Notes: generated by a model not told the origin, from the letters alone. A stretch of 64,000 bases of DNA from Verrucomicrobiota bacterium (GCA_023450935.1 JAEXGH010000031.1:1-64000); one strand, 5' to 3'; shown: positions 1 to 8,573, counted from the first letter of the stretch. Translations and numbers: made by a program.

Positions 1-2
1 CA

Positions 3-554
3 GTTGGAAACAACGTAATGTATTTCGAAACGGGTCAAGGCACAGCCCTTTCGGCAAACGGCAACTGGGACGTCGATATGCAAACATGCGAAGCCCGCGC
101 ATACGCCGTTGCGCGCGAGTTCAAGCCGCTGCTTGTAAACACCGTAGTCGGCTTCATCGGACCCGAGTATTTATACGACGGCAAGCAGGTAATCCGCGCG
201 GGATTGGAAGACCACTTCTGCGCCAAAATGCTGGGGCTTCCAATGGGCTGCGATGTCTGCTACACTAACCACGCCGAAATAGACCAAGACGATCAGGACA
301 CCCTCCTTACGCTTTTGGGCGCTGCGGGGCTTAACTATATAATGGGAATACCGGGGTGGGACGACATAATGCTCGGCAACCAGACAACATCGTTCCACGA
401 CACCCAATACGTCCGGCAACTCTTCAACCTCCGCCCTGCGCCCGAGTTCGAAAAGTGGCTTCAACGCAACAACATCTACGCCGACTTCAGGCTTCTCGAG
501 AACACCAACAATAATTTTAAAAGGATTTTGGACTATGGAAACACTGCCAAGTAA
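3..554 (+). CDS. eutB: Ethanolamine ammonia-lyase large subunit, C-terminal part (5' end outside window)
   Basis: The visible 183 residues are the C-terminal part of EutB, whose full length is usually about 450. EutB is the catalytic TIM-barrel subunit of the adenosylcobalamin enzyme that converts ethanolamine to acetaldehyde and ammonia. Family-typical stretches are MYFETGQGTALSANG, CEARAYAVAR, LVNTVVGFIGPEYLYDGKQ, GLPMGCDVCYTNHAE and DTLLTLLGAAG. The frame is open to the left edge, so the true start lies upstream. The 3' end overlaps the next gene, eutC, by 20 nt, which suggests coupled translation of the two subunits. No microcompartment gene is visible, but upstream DNA is missing. Confidence 0.95.
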   Translation, partial: VGNNVMYFETGQGTALSANGNWDVDMQTCEARAYAVAREFKPLLVNTVVGFIGPEYLYDGKQVIRAGLEDHFCAKMLGLPMGCDVCYTNHAEIDQDDQDTLLTLLGAAGLNYIMGIPGWDDIMLGNQTTSFHDTQYVRQLFNLRPAPEFEKWLQRNNIYADFRLLENTNNNFKRILDYGNTAK

Positions 555-1371
555 GAATTCAAACGGAATCCGCGCCTACTCGCTCCCCAACGCGGTATCA
601 AAGCCCGACGCGTGGATTTCCCTGCAACAATTCACCACCGCGCGAATCGCCATCGGACGTTCGGGCGGAAGCCAAAGGACACCTTCGGTGCTCGATTTCC
701 GCCTCGCCCACGCGCGCGCCCGCGACGCCGTCCACGCGCCGTTCGACGCCGAGGCTCTCGCAAAAAAATTCTCCGAATCGGGTTTCCAAAGCGTGATTTT
801 GCATACGCCCGTGCACGACAAGCAAACGTATTTAATGAATCCCGACATGGGGAAAACCCTCGACGAAGACTCCAAGAAAAAACTATCCGAACTTGCAATG
901 TCTTGGAAAGGGCGCGACTTCGCCGTGATAGTTTCCGACGGGCTTTCCGCCATAGCCGCAACGGAGCACGCCGTAGAGACAATTACCGCGCTTGCCGAAA
1001 ACCTGCCCGAAAAGGAGTGGGCTATGACGCCGATAATCATAGTGCCCTACGCGCGCGTAAAAATTCAGGATTCCATAGGCGAAACAATCGGCATACGCCA
1101 CGCAATCGCCTTTGTGGGCGAACGCCCCGGGTTGGGCTCTCCCGACAGTCTGAGCGCGTATTTTACCTACAAGCCGCGCTGGCGCACGGTTGAGTCGGAC
1201 AGAAACTGCGTTTCCAACATACGCCCGCTCGGGCTTCCGCCGAAAATCGCCGCCAAGAAACTCGCGCTTTTACTGAAAGAATCGCTTGCGCGCGGTATCA
1301 GCGGGACCCAACTCAAAGACAACATCGACGACTCCGCGCTTCTCGAGCCGCCGCCGAAGCAAATCGGCTAA
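535..1371 (+). CDS. eutC: Ethanolamine ammonia-lyase small subunit
   Basis: A 278-residue protein, slightly shorter than the roughly 295 of enterobacterial EutC. EutC joins EutB in the lyase and contributes to adenosylcobalamin binding. Family signatures are GRSGGSQRTPSVLDFRLAHA with the following ARDAV (residues 41-66), ERPGLGSPDSLSAYFTY (about 197-213) and RNCVSNIRP (about 223). It starts inside the end of eutB. The N-terminal tail before residue 25 is short and variable, as is usual for the family. The pair implies that ethanolamine can be used as a nitrogen or carbon source. That needs cobalamin, and no cobalamin gene is in the window. Confidence 0.93.
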   Translation: METLPSKNSNGIRAYSLPNAVSKPDAWISLQQFTTARIAIGRSGGSQRTPSVLDFRLAHARARDAVHAPFDAEALAKKFSESGFQSVILHTPVHDKQTYLMNPDMGKTLDEDSKKKLSELAMSWKGRDFAVIVSDGLSAIAATEHAVETITALAENLPEKEWAMTPIIIVPYARVKIQDSIGETIGIRHAIAFVGERPGLGSPDSLSAYFTYKPRWRTVESDRNCVSNIRPLGLPPKIAAKKLALLLKESLARGISGTQLKDNIDDSALLEPPPKQIG

Positions 1372-1392
1372 CGCCTCCCAAACTCGGTAACC

Positions 1393-2100
1393 ATGAAAAC
1401 CGCTATTTTGCTCTGCGAAAATTTCGCCCGCGTCCGCGCCGAATTTCCCGAAATTCCGCCGTATGCCCAGACGTTTGTCGATATGCTGGAATCGGCTTCG
1501 GCGGCGGAATGCGCGGGTGCAATCGAAGTTTTCGACGCAAAGAACGGAGAGCTTCCCGCCCGCGCCTCCGATTTCGACAAATACGTAATCACAGGCAGCC
1601 TCGCAAGCGCATATGAACGCGCCGAATGGATTTTGCGCCTTAAAAAATTTGCCGTTGCCGCGGCGAAAAAGGACGCCAAGCTTGTGGGGATATGCTTCGG
1701 ACACCAGCTTTTGGCGGAGGCGTTCGGAGGGAAAGCGGAACGCTCTCCGAGGGGCTGGGGCGTGGGCAGGCGTGTGTCTGAAGTAAGAGACAGTGCGCTT
1801 GAAAAATACTTTCCCGCGCAAAAATACGTTCTGGAATACAGTCATCACGACCAAGTTGTAGTGCCTCCCAAAAACTCCGCCGTGCTTTCCGGGTCTGACT
1901 TCTGCCCCGTTGAAAGCATGGAAATAGGCGACTTCGCTCTGACGTTTCAGGGACACCCCGAATTTACGCCGGAATACTCGAACGCGCTTTTTAAATTTTT
2001 CGAAAATTCATTTTCGGAAAGCGAAAAGGCGGCGTATTTCGACAACGCTTCCCTGCCCTCCGACAGTTTCGCGGTAGCGCGCGCCATTGCCGAGTTTTAA
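1393..2100 (+). CDS. Class I glutamine amidotransferase-like protein
   Basis: A 235-residue stand-alone class I glutamine amidotransferase domain, like those annotated as GMP synthase-like amidotransferases. The catalytic triad is visible: Cys101 in the nucleophile elbow GICFGHQLLAEAFGG, and His188 and Glu190 in FQGHPEF. A SHHDQV segment, typical of this subfamily, lies between them. These proteins release ammonia from glutamine or act on gamma-glutamyl compounds, and the acceptor substrate cannot be read from sequence. It lies 21 nt after eutC in the same direction, so it may be cotranscribed. A link to ethanolamine nitrogen handling is only inference. The C-terminal 40 residues have no recognised motif. 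Confidence 0.8.
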   Translation: MKTAILLCENFARVRAEFPEIPPYAQTFVDMLESASAAECAGAIEVFDAKNGELPARASDFDKYVITGSLASAYERAEWILRLKKFAVAAAKKDAKLVGICFGHQLLAEAFGGKAERSPRGWGVGRRVSEVRDSALEKYFPAQKYVLEYSHHDQVVVPPKNSAVLSGSDFCPVESMEIGDFALTFQGHPEFTPEYSNALFKFFENSFSESEKAAYFDNASLPSDSFAVARAIAEF

Positions 2101-2169
2101 CGCGGCTTTCGCGGCGGATTTTCGCGGTGGAATTTCCGCTTCCTCGCCGACCCTTTCCCGGAAAGCGAG

Positions 2170-2637
2170 TCAATCCCCCGCTGAAAACCTGTCGAACAGG
2201 GCTTTGCAGCCCGAAAGAATGTCGGCATAGACGGACTCAAAACCGCCCGAATACCACGGGTCTTCAACTTCGCAGTTCGGACGCCCCGCAAATTCCAGCA
2301 ACAGTTTTATTTTGTTTTGCGCATCGCCGCCGCAAATGCGGCGTGCGTTCGAGAGATTGCTAAAATCCATTGCGGCTATGACGTCGAAGTTGTCGTAGTC
2401 GGCGCGGGTAAGCAGGCGCGCGAATTTGCCATCGCAGGAAATACCGTGTTTTTCAAGCGTGCGGCGCGCGGACGGATACACGGGATTGCCAAGTTCCTCC
2501 GAGCTTACCGCCGCCGATTCTATCTCGAAACGCGGCGCGACGCCCGCCTTTTTAACCAAGTCTTTCATCACGAATTCCGCCGTGGGGCTACGGCAGATGT
2601 TCCCGTGGCAGACAAAAAGTATCCGTATTTTTTTCAT
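2170..2637 (-). CDS. Low-molecular-weight protein tyrosine phosphatase
   Basis: A 155-residue cytoplasmic phosphatase. The P-loop CHGNICRSPTAEF begins with nucleophile Cys10, and the general acid is in DPWYSGGFESVY (Asp126). Both are diagnostic of the family. The start at 2637 is chosen because the P-loop then lies at residue 10, as usual; an in-frame start 15 nt upstream only adds an unconserved MYCVA. Targets in other bacteria are often tyrosine kinases of exopolysaccharide synthesis or arginine-phosphorylated proteins; the target here is unknown. It lies 54 nt after phoB on the same strand and may be the third gene of the phoR-phoB unit. Confidence 0.88.
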   Translation of the reverse strand: MKKIRILFVCHGNICRSPTAEFVMKDLVKKAGVAPRFEIESAAVSSEELGNPVYPSARRTLEKHGISCDGKFARLLTRADYDNFDVIAAMDFSNLSNARRICGGDAQNKIKLLLEFAGRPNCEVEDPWYSGGFESVYADILSGCKALFDRFSAGD

Positions 2638-2691
2638 TGCAACACAATACAATTTTCCGACGCGCAGTCCAACGTTTTTCTCCGAAAAAGC

Positions 2692-3375
2692 TCAGCTTTT
2701 CGACATCTTGTAGCCGACTCCGCGCACGGTCTCTATTATGTCGGACTTAGCCCCGAGCTTCTTTCTGAGATTGACGATTGAAACGTCAACTGCCCTGTCG
2801 GTTACGGGATAGCCCTCCCCGTGGAGGTTGCGTATTATGCTGTCGCGCGAAAAAACCTTTCCCGGGGCGCGCATAAAAAGCTCGAGAATGGAAAATTCGT
2901 TCGAAGTCAAATCGAGCGGCTTTTTCCCGACCCGCACTTCGTGGAATTCCGGATCCAGTGTTATTCCGTGCGCGCACAAGGCACTTCCCGCCGCGCCCTC
3001 CGCCGAATCAGCGCGCAGGCGCGCGCGTATGCGGGCAATCAGCACGCGGGGAGAAAACGGTTTTGTAATGTAGTCGTCCGCGCCGTAGTCAAGCCCGCTT
3101 ACGATGTCGGATTCCCCGCCGCGTGCGGTCAGCATTATAACGGGAATCTGCGCGAAATCTGCGCGCGAACGGAAAATTTTACAGAAGTCGGTTCCGTCCA
3201 TTCCCGCGAGCATTAAATCGAGCAGAATCAGGTCGAATTGTTCGCCCTTTTCGAAAAGCTTCAACGCTTTCTCTCCCGAATCAACGCGCGCGCAGTCGAA
3301 ACCGTTTTTGCGCAAATTGTATTTCACAAGCTCTGCAATGGAATCCTCGTCCTCTACAATCAGAATCCTCGCCAT
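2692..3375 (-). CDS. phoB: Phosphate regulon response regulator (OmpR/PhoB family)
   Basis: A 227-residue response regulator. The receiver domain (1-120) has the acidic pocket EDED (8-11), phospho-acceptor Asp53 in LLDLML, and the conserved Lys in TKPFSP. The C-terminal winged helix (about 130-225) is of the OmpR type, with TSNEFSILELFMRAPGKVFSR and a RAVDVSIVNLRKKLG recognition region. It begins 1 nt after the phoR stop, so the two are cotranscribed. The divergent neighbours are a porin and pstSCAB-phoU, which makes PhoB the likely identity. The candidate binding sites are the 11-bp direct repeats at 5186-5294. Confidence 0.9.
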   Translation of the reverse strand: MARILIVEDEDSIAELVKYNLRKNGFDCARVDSGEKALKLFEKGEQFDLILLDLMLAGMDGTDFCKIFRSRADFAQIPVIMLTARGGESDIVSGLDYGADDYITKPFSPRVLIARIRARLRADSAEGAAGSALCAHGITLDPEFHEVRVGKKPLDLTSNEFSILELFMRAPGKVFSRDSIIRNLHGEGYPVTDRAVDVSIVNLRKKLGAKSDIIETVRGVGYKMSKS

Positions 3376-3376
3376 A

Positions 3377-5122
3377 CTACGCCTTTGCGAAAGTTATCGT
3401 AAAACTCGAGCCTTTGCCGAGCCTGCTTTGGGCCGAAACCGACCCGCCGTGCAAAATGGCTATATGCTTTACCAGCGCAAGCCCCAAACCCGTTCCGCCG
3501 AGCGCGCGCGAACGCCCCTTGTCTACGCGGAAGAAGCGTTCGAAAACGCGCGGCAAATCATCTTCGGAAATCCCCATTCCTGTATCCGACACGGTTATCG
3601 AGACAAATTTTTCGTCCTCATGCGCGGAGACCGAAATTTTGCACCCCTTGCCGCCGTAGCGGACGGCGTTCGAAACGAGATTGCCTACGGCTATCTCTGC
3701 CAAGCGGGCGTCGCCCACGATTTTAAGCGGCGATTGGCAGTTGTTTTCAGCGGTGTCGCCGTTTATCTCCATTTGGTTTTCGTTGTTGGAAAGCGCGGTT
3801 TTCACCGCGGAGGAGAGGTCGAAAGGCGCGAAGTTTTCGCGCGCGTCTGAAAATTCCAGACGCGAAAGCAACAGCATTTCGTCCACAATCGCCGTCATTC
3901 TGTCGGCCTCCTTTTCTATTGTGGGGACGAAGCGGCGCGCGGTTTCGTCGAAATTTTCAGCTATCGTTTCGGCGGCAATTTTGATTGCCGTAATCGGCGT
4001 TTTAAGCTCGTGCGAAGCCCCCGCAACAAACTCGCGGCGCAGAAGCTCATTGCGCTTTTCCTGCGAAATGTCGCGGATAACGAAAAGCGCGCGCGCGTGT
4101 TTTGCCGAGTATGGAAGCGGCAGCCCCGTCAGTTTATACGACCCGTCCAAGTGTTCAAGCTCTACGCTTACGGGCTTATTTTCGGCGAAGGTTTTTTCTA
4201 TAGCCGCCGTTACGGCGCTGTTGCGGAACACGCCCGCCGTGCGCGGATTGCGTATGTCTTCCGGAATGGAGAACAGCTCCGAACACGCGCGGTTGTAGCG
4301 ATGCACGTCGCCGTTGTCGGAGCAGATGAAAACGCAGTCGCGCATTTGCGAGAATACTTCGTCAAGCTCGCAGTTGCGCTTGCGCAGTGAGTTTATGCGC
4401 TTTTTCAAATCGCGCCCCATTTTGAAAAGCGACTTCGACAAAATCCCGATTTCCGCAACCGAGCTGCGGGGAACTCTCGCCTCGAAATCGCCTTCGGCAA
4501 AGCGCGAGGCCGCTTCAGCAAGCTCCGCCAGCGGTTTCGAAATCTTGCGCGCCAGCAAAAGCGACAACATCATTGCGAAAATTTCCGCCGTTACCGCAAA
4601 CAATATGATTTCGTTTTTTAGCACGCTTTTTCTAGCGTTGGGAATTTTCAGGTTCATCGACTGCCTCACGCAGTATTCGAACGTCCCGTTTTTCCGCGCG
4701 CCCGCGGGTGCCGCTATGTAGATGAAGTTGGAGCGCATCGTCTGCGAGTAGCGTTTCTCCGAGGTCACCCTGCCCTCGAGCGCGTTTTTGACTTCGTGCC
4801 TGTCGAGGTGGTTGAGGATTTCCGCCGAGCCCGCACTGGAGTCGAAAAGAATGTCGCCGTTGCGGAAAATAATCGTGGTGCGTATCCCGCTTTTGTTGGG
4901 GTGCAGACTCACCGCCTTGGCGATATTTTCGGCGGGCGTGCCCGCGTTTATGCACGACGCAAGAAGCGCGACGGAATCCGACAACATGCGCTCCGTGTTG
5001 CTCTCCACCGTTTTTTCAAGCTCCGAATACGCCGCAAACGCACCCGCCGCTATTGCCGCCGCGCATACCGAGGACGTAGCCGCAAATATGCGCACAAATA
5101 CCGAATTTAATCTGCTTTTCAT
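3377..5122 (-). CDS. phoR: Phosphate regulon sensor histidine kinase
   Basis: A 581-residue membrane kinase. Two transmembrane segments (about 10-30 and 172-190) flank a periplasmic region of about 140 residues, longer than in E. coli PhoR. A HAMP segment, a PAS-like domain (about 250-350) and the kinase core follow. The H-box is ASHELKTPITAIK with phospho-acceptor His371; the N-box GNLVSNAVRYGG and G-boxes DTGMGISEDDLPRVFERFF and GGTGLGLALVKHI are intact. It is upstream of phoB with a 1-nt gap and diverges from the porin-pst operon, so it most likely senses phosphate through PstSCAB-PhoU. The periplasmic domain is unusual in size and could sense something itself. Confidence 0.9.
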   Translation of the reverse strand: MKSRLNSVFVRIFAATSSVCAAAIAAGAFAAYSELEKTVESNTERMLSDSVALLASCINAGTPAENIAKAVSLHPNKSGIRTTIIFRNGDILFDSSAGSAEILNHLDRHEVKNALEGRVTSEKRYSQTMRSNFIYIAAPAGARKNGTFEYCVRQSMNLKIPNARKSVLKNEIILFAVTAEIFAMMLSLLLARKISKPLAELAEAASRFAEGDFEARVPRSSVAEIGILSKSLFKMGRDLKKRINSLRKRNCELDEVFSQMRDCVFICSDNGDVHRYNRACSELFSIPEDIRNPRTAGVFRNSAVTAAIEKTFAENKPVSVELEHLDGSYKLTGLPLPYSAKHARALFVIRDISQEKRNELLRREFVAGASHELKTPITAIKIAAETIAENFDETARRFVPTIEKEADRMTAIVDEMLLLSRLEFSDARENFAPFDLSSAVKTALSNNENQMEINGDTAENNCQSPLKIVGDARLAEIAVGNLVSNAVRYGGKGCKISVSAHEDEKFVSITVSDTGMGISEDDLPRVFERFFRVDKGRSRALGGTGLGLALVKHIAILHGGSVSAQSRLGKGSSFTITFAKA

Positions 5123-5185
5123 ATTTAACCTTGTAGCCCCTCCATCTTCGTGCGGCGGAGGAATGCGTCAACAAATATTTTACCC

Positions 5186-5294
5186 CTAACAAAAAACTAA
5201 CACAACGCGAATAAAAACCTCACGCAAATATGCAAAACTCAAACGCAAATTAAACCGAATCCTATTCTTCCGCGAATAAAAACCTAACTTTCAT
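5186..5294. promoter_or_regulatory. Candidate Pho-box arrays between phoR and the porin-pst operon
   Basis: Direct repeats follow an exact 11-bp period, the spacing at which PhoB dimers bind in E. coli. The first cluster has CTAACAAAAAA at 5186, CTAACACAACG at 5197, CGAATAAAAAC at 5208 and CTCACGCAAAT at 5219. The second has CGAATAAAAAC at 5273 and CTAACTTTCAT at 5284. An 18-bp stretch at 5206-5223 recurs at 5271-5288 with one mismatch. Family knowledge: the E. coli box is CTGTCAT-AAAA-CTGTCAT. The array fits between two Pho-regulated transcripts. That PhoB binds here is inference. Confidence 0.6.
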
Positions 5295-5298
5295 TTGC

Positions 5299-5304
5299 GA
5301 CAAT
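5299..5304 (+). promoter_or_regulatory. Possible -10 element of the porin-pst operon
   Basis: GACAAT lies 4 bp after the second Pho-like cluster. In PhoB-activated promoters the box replaces the -35, and a -10 follows about 10 bp from the last half-site. A start near 5311 would leave a leader of about 20 nt. The match to TATAAT is weak. Confidence 0.3.
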
Positions 5305-5330
5305 ACGCCAAGAATCAAAAACCACAACCA

Positions 5331-6575
5331 ATGGATATGAATACAAAAACAACTATTCTATTGTGCGCGGCGGTTCTCGGCTTTGCGGCCGCGGCCCAAG
5401 CGCAGGATAAGCAAACTCTCGACCTTCTCGTTTCGAAGGGTCTTATAACACGCGCGGAAGCCGAAGGCGTAATGAAAAAAGCGTCTACGGTCACGGCGAA
5501 GGAAAAGGACGTAAAAAAGCTCAAGCTCGAAGGGCGCCTGCAGATGCAGTATGAATACCTCGACGTCAACGAAGACGGCGCGACGCACATCGACCCGAAA
5601 AACGCGTTCCTTATGCGCAGAATATTCCTCGGTGCGAATGCCGACCTCGGCGGAGGCTGGAAGGCGGACATCGTAGCCGACTTTGCAAACTCCAAGGGGG
5701 GATACATCGAAAAGGCGTATATCACCAAGGATTTCGATTTCGACTTCACGAAGGGCGCGGCCGATTTCGGCTACAGAAAAATCAACTTCGCCGTGGAGGA
5801 ATATACGTCGTCGTCGAAACTGCTCTCCATTGAACGCTCGCTTGCAACCCGCTACTTCGCGGAGGGCGCGGACGGCCGAAAGCTCGGCTTTGCCGGACGC
5901 CACACGGGCATTTTCTGGAACGGAAAGTTGGACGCCATAGACGGTTTTAAATACGGCCTGTCGGTTACAACCGCCTACAACAACAGCCCCACGGGCGTTC
6001 CCGACGGCTACACAAACAACCTGATGTATGCGGCAAACATAGCCTACGAAAAGAAGTTCGACGCGGGCAAATTCGAAGTCGGCGCAAACTTCGCCTACAC
6101 AAACGGCATGAACGTAGGCCAAGGTTCGTCTGCCTACAAATACGGCGACGTAATCGGCTTCAATCCGTATGTTAAAGCCTCTATAAAGGGCTTCGACGTG
6201 TGGGGCGAATTCCTGCTCGCAAGCGTGGACAACGGCGGCAAGAACGGCGAAAACGCAACGCCAATGGGCGCGAATCTCGGCGCGGAATACAAATTCGACA
6301 TCGGTGAACTCGGCAAGATTGCCCCGACTGTCAGGCTCAGCTGGCTCGATACCGACGGCAGGAGCGTAAAAGTCTCCGACGGCGTGCGCGACTCTGTTGC
6401 AAATACGACCTACAACCGCGGCGAAAGCGTGTATGTGGGGCTTAACTGGTATATCAAGGGCAACACCGTAAAATACCAGCTCGGCTACGAATTCGCGCGC
6501 CTCGAGGGCGGTTCTTCCGTTTCCGACTACGCAAACGCAAACGCTGTCAGAAGCCAAATTCAAATTCTTTTCTAA
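5331..6575 (+). CDS. Phosphate-selective porin (OprP/OprO-like) outer-membrane protein
   Basis: A 414-residue predicted outer-membrane beta-barrel. A signal peptide covers residues 1-24, with cleavage after AAQA. A short helix then resembles the N-terminal segment of OprP-type porins (LDLLVSKGLITRAEAEGVMK). Alternating amphipathic strands follow, ending in the terminal Phe motif IQILF recognised by the BAM complex. The start at 5331 has a second Met two codons later, and neither has a clear ribosome binding site. It is first in an operon with pstS 24 nt downstream, preceded by candidate Pho boxes. Passage of phosphate is therefore likely, but selectivity is inferred from context. Confidence 0.82.
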   Translation: MDMNTKTTILLCAAVLGFAAAAQAQDKQTLDLLVSKGLITRAEAEGVMKKASTVTAKEKDVKKLKLEGRLQMQYEYLDVNEDGATHIDPKNAFLMRRIFLGANADLGGGWKADIVADFANSKGGYIEKAYITKDFDFDFTKGAADFGYRKINFAVEEYTSSSKLLSIERSLATRYFAEGADGRKLGFAGRHTGIFWNGKLDAIDGFKYGLSVTTAYNNSPTGVPDGYTNNLMYAANIAYEKKFDAGKFEVGANFAYTNGMNVGQGSSAYKYGDVIGFNPYVKASIKGFDVWGEFLLASVDNGGKNGENATPMGANLGAEYKFDIGELGKIAPTVRLSWLDTDGRSVKVSDGVRDSVANTTYNRGESVYVGLNWYIKGNTVKYQLGYEFARLEGGSSVSDYANANAVRSQIQILF

Positions 6576-6584
6576 ACACACAAC

Positions 6585-6591
6585 AAGGAGG
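6585..6591 (+). promoter_or_regulatory. Strong Shine-Dalgarno of pstS
   Basis: AAGGAGG ends 8 nt before the pstS ATG at 6600. Most other starts in this window have weak or no such motif, so this site suggests pstS is translated strongly, as expected for an abundant periplasmic binding protein. Confidence 0.7.
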
Positions 6592-6599
6592 ATAAAAAT

Positions 6600-7421
6600 A
6601 TGAAAACATCTAAAATTCTCAAAACTTTGGCGATTGTTGCCGCGGGCATTGCGGCGTCGCCGGTATTCGCGAACATATCGATAGACGGCTCGACGACCGT
6701 CGGCCCGATTGCAAAGGCATTCGCCGAATACTACAAGGAAGCCCACCCCGATGTGAACATCACAATCAGCGAGTCGGGCAGCGGCAACGGCGTAAAAAGC
6801 CTTATGAACGGCTCGTGCGATATCGCCAACATGTCGCGCTTCATGAAAGCCAAGGAGTTTAAAAGCTGCGTGGACAAGGGAGTTTTGCCCATTGCCCACA
6901 CCGTAGCATACGACGGCTTGGCTGTGGTTGTAAATCCGCAGAATAAAATCTCCGCGCTCACAATCGCGCAGATTGCCGACATCTTCACGGGCAAAATCAC
7001 CAACTGGAAACAACTCGGCGGCGACGACGCAAAGATTGTGGTAATCAGCCGCGACACTAACAGCGGCACCTACGAAACCTTCAACGAACTCGTTTTGAAG
7101 AAGGCTGCGGTAAGCAAAAACGCCGAATACGTAGGCTCCAACGGGCAGGCTCGCTCCCGCGTAAATTCCACAAAATACGCGGTTGCGTATGTCGGGCTGG
7201 GATTCGCCGATGCCACTGTGAAGGCGTTGTCGGTAGAGGGAATCCTCCCCACAAGCTCGAGCGTTGCAAGCGGCAAATACCCGATTGCCCGCCCGCTTTA
7301 CATGTTCACAAACGGCGCGCCGAAAATGGGCGGAGACGTTTTCAATTTCGTAACGCTCTGCCTCTCGCCCGAAGGCCGCGAGATAATCAAGGACTTGGGC
7401 TTTGTCCCCGTTTGCAAATAA
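6600..7421 (+). CDS. pstS: Phosphate ABC transporter substrate-binding protein
   Basis: A 273-residue periplasmic phosphate-binding protein. The signal peptide is residues 1-24, cleaved at PVFA. Phosphate-contact signatures are IDGSTTVGPIAKAFAEYY, ISESGSGNGVKSLMNG and SRDTNSGTYETF, and the C-terminal MFTNGAPKMGGDVFNFV is also family-typical. There is no lipobox. It is the shorter PstS type, about 270 residues against about 320 in E. coli. It delivers phosphate to PstC-PstA and lies second in the porin-pstSCAB-phoU operon. Confidence 0.95.
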   Translation: MKTSKILKTLAIVAAGIAASPVFANISIDGSTTVGPIAKAFAEYYKEAHPDVNITISESGSGNGVKSLMNGSCDIANMSRFMKAKEFKSCVDKGVLPIAHTVAYDGLAVVVNPQNKISALTIAQIADIFTGKITNWKQLGGDDAKIVVISRDTNSGTYETFNELVLKKAAVSKNAEYVGSNGQARSRVNSTKYAVAYVGLGFADATVKALSVEGILPTSSSVASGKYPIARPLYMFTNGAPKMGGDVFNFVTLCLSPEGREIIKDLGFVPVCK

Positions 7422-7439
7422 ACAGGCGCTGTTAGTCAA

Positions 7440-8567
7440 ATGAAAAAACTCCGCAAAAATCCACTAATCCTCGGCGACGCAGGCACACTGCGCCGCACCG
7501 TCGGGGCGAAACTCGGCGGGGCGGTTCTGTTCGCAATAACGGCCGTGCCCACTCTTGCAATCGTGTTTATGATAATCTTCATAACCGCGGAGGCTCTGCC
7601 GTTTTTCGAGAACTTCGGTAATGTTGCGGAGTTTTTCACAAGCACCAACTGGTCTCCCTCCGACTCTTCCAACCCGCACTTCGGCGCGCTTAGCATATTC
7701 TACGGAACGGCAATGGTAACGACCGTATCGTGCGCCATAGCCGTTCCGCTTGGGGTGCTAGTGGCGGTGTGCCTTTCTGAAATAGTCTCGGAGAAGATGT
7801 CCAAAATATTCAAGCCAGTGGTCGAACTTTTGGCGGCGATACCGTCGGTTGTCTACGGCTTTTTTGCCATAGTAATATTCGCGCCGTTTTTGCAGGAACA
7901 CGGCGGCGCGCTTGTATGCGCGGCGATACTTGCCGCGGGGCTTCCCGCTGCGGCGATCGCCTCCGTATGCTCGGGAGAGACGTTTTCGGCAAAACACGGA
8001 GGCTCTAAAAAAATGTCGTTCGCGCTTTCGGCACTGCTGTTTGCAGTGTCGGCTGCGGCAATCGTCTTTCTGGCTGATATGGCGCTGGACATAAAAATTT
8101 CGAGCGGAACAAACGCCTTCAACGCGTCGGTAATTTTGGCGATTATGGCGTTGCCGACCATTGTAAGCATTTCTCAGGACACCCTCAATTCTGTGGGGAA
8201 AGACATGCGCGAAGGCTCTCTGGCGTTGGGGGCTACAAAAACCGAAACCATTTTCAAAGTAGTAATTCCGTGCGCCAAAAGCGGAATAGCTGTTGCCGTA
8301 ATCCTCGGGCTCATGAGGGTTGTCGGCGAAACAATGGTAGTGTGGATGGCGAGCGGAAATTCGCTAAAAATCCCCGAGCCATTCTTCAATATTTTCGAGC
8401 CCGTAAGAACAATGACGGCAACCATTGCCGGCGAAATGGGCGAAGCCGACCAAAGTACCGGTTCGGCGCGCTACCACGTTCTGTTTGCGATGAGCGTGTG
8501 CCTGCTGTTCGCGGCTCTTGCGATGAACGCGGCGGGAAGATACATTGCGACAAAAAACAAGGCTTAG
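7440..8567 (+). CDS. pstC: Phosphate ABC transporter permease PstC
   Basis: A 375-residue inner-membrane permease. The EAA-type cytoplasmic loop MREGSLALGATKTETIFKVV with following VIPCAKSGI is clear, and VVELLAAIPSVVYGFFAIVIFA is typical of PstC. E. coli PstC has about 319 residues. Most of the extra length lies between residues 155 and 215, where a variable segment with SGETFSAKHGGSKK sits between membrane helices. It is 18 nt after pstS and 6 nt before pstA. It pairs with PstA to form the phosphate channel. Confidence 0.93.
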   Translation: MKKLRKNPLILGDAGTLRRTVGAKLGGAVLFAITAVPTLAIVFMIIFITAEALPFFENFGNVAEFFTSTNWSPSDSSNPHFGALSIFYGTAMVTTVSCAIAVPLGVLVAVCLSEIVSEKMSKIFKPVVELLAAIPSVVYGFFAIVIFAPFLQEHGGALVCAAILAAGLPAAAIASVCSGETFSAKHGGSKKMSFALSALLFAVSAAAIVFLADMALDIKISSGTNAFNASVILAIMALPTIVSISQDTLNSVGKDMREGSLALGATKTETIFKVVIPCAKSGIAVAVILGLMRVVGETMVVWMASGNSLKIPEPFFNIFEPVRTMTATIAGEMGEADQSTGSARYHVLFAMSVCLLFAALAMNAAGRYIATKNKA

Positions 8568-8573
8568 ACGCAT

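Noticed and set aside
5358..7439. Long minus-strand open frame of almost 700 codons opposite the porin and pstS
   Set aside because: It mirrors two well-supported plus-strand genes, is rich in Cys, Arg, Val and Phe as expected from complementing this codon usage, and shows no family motif.
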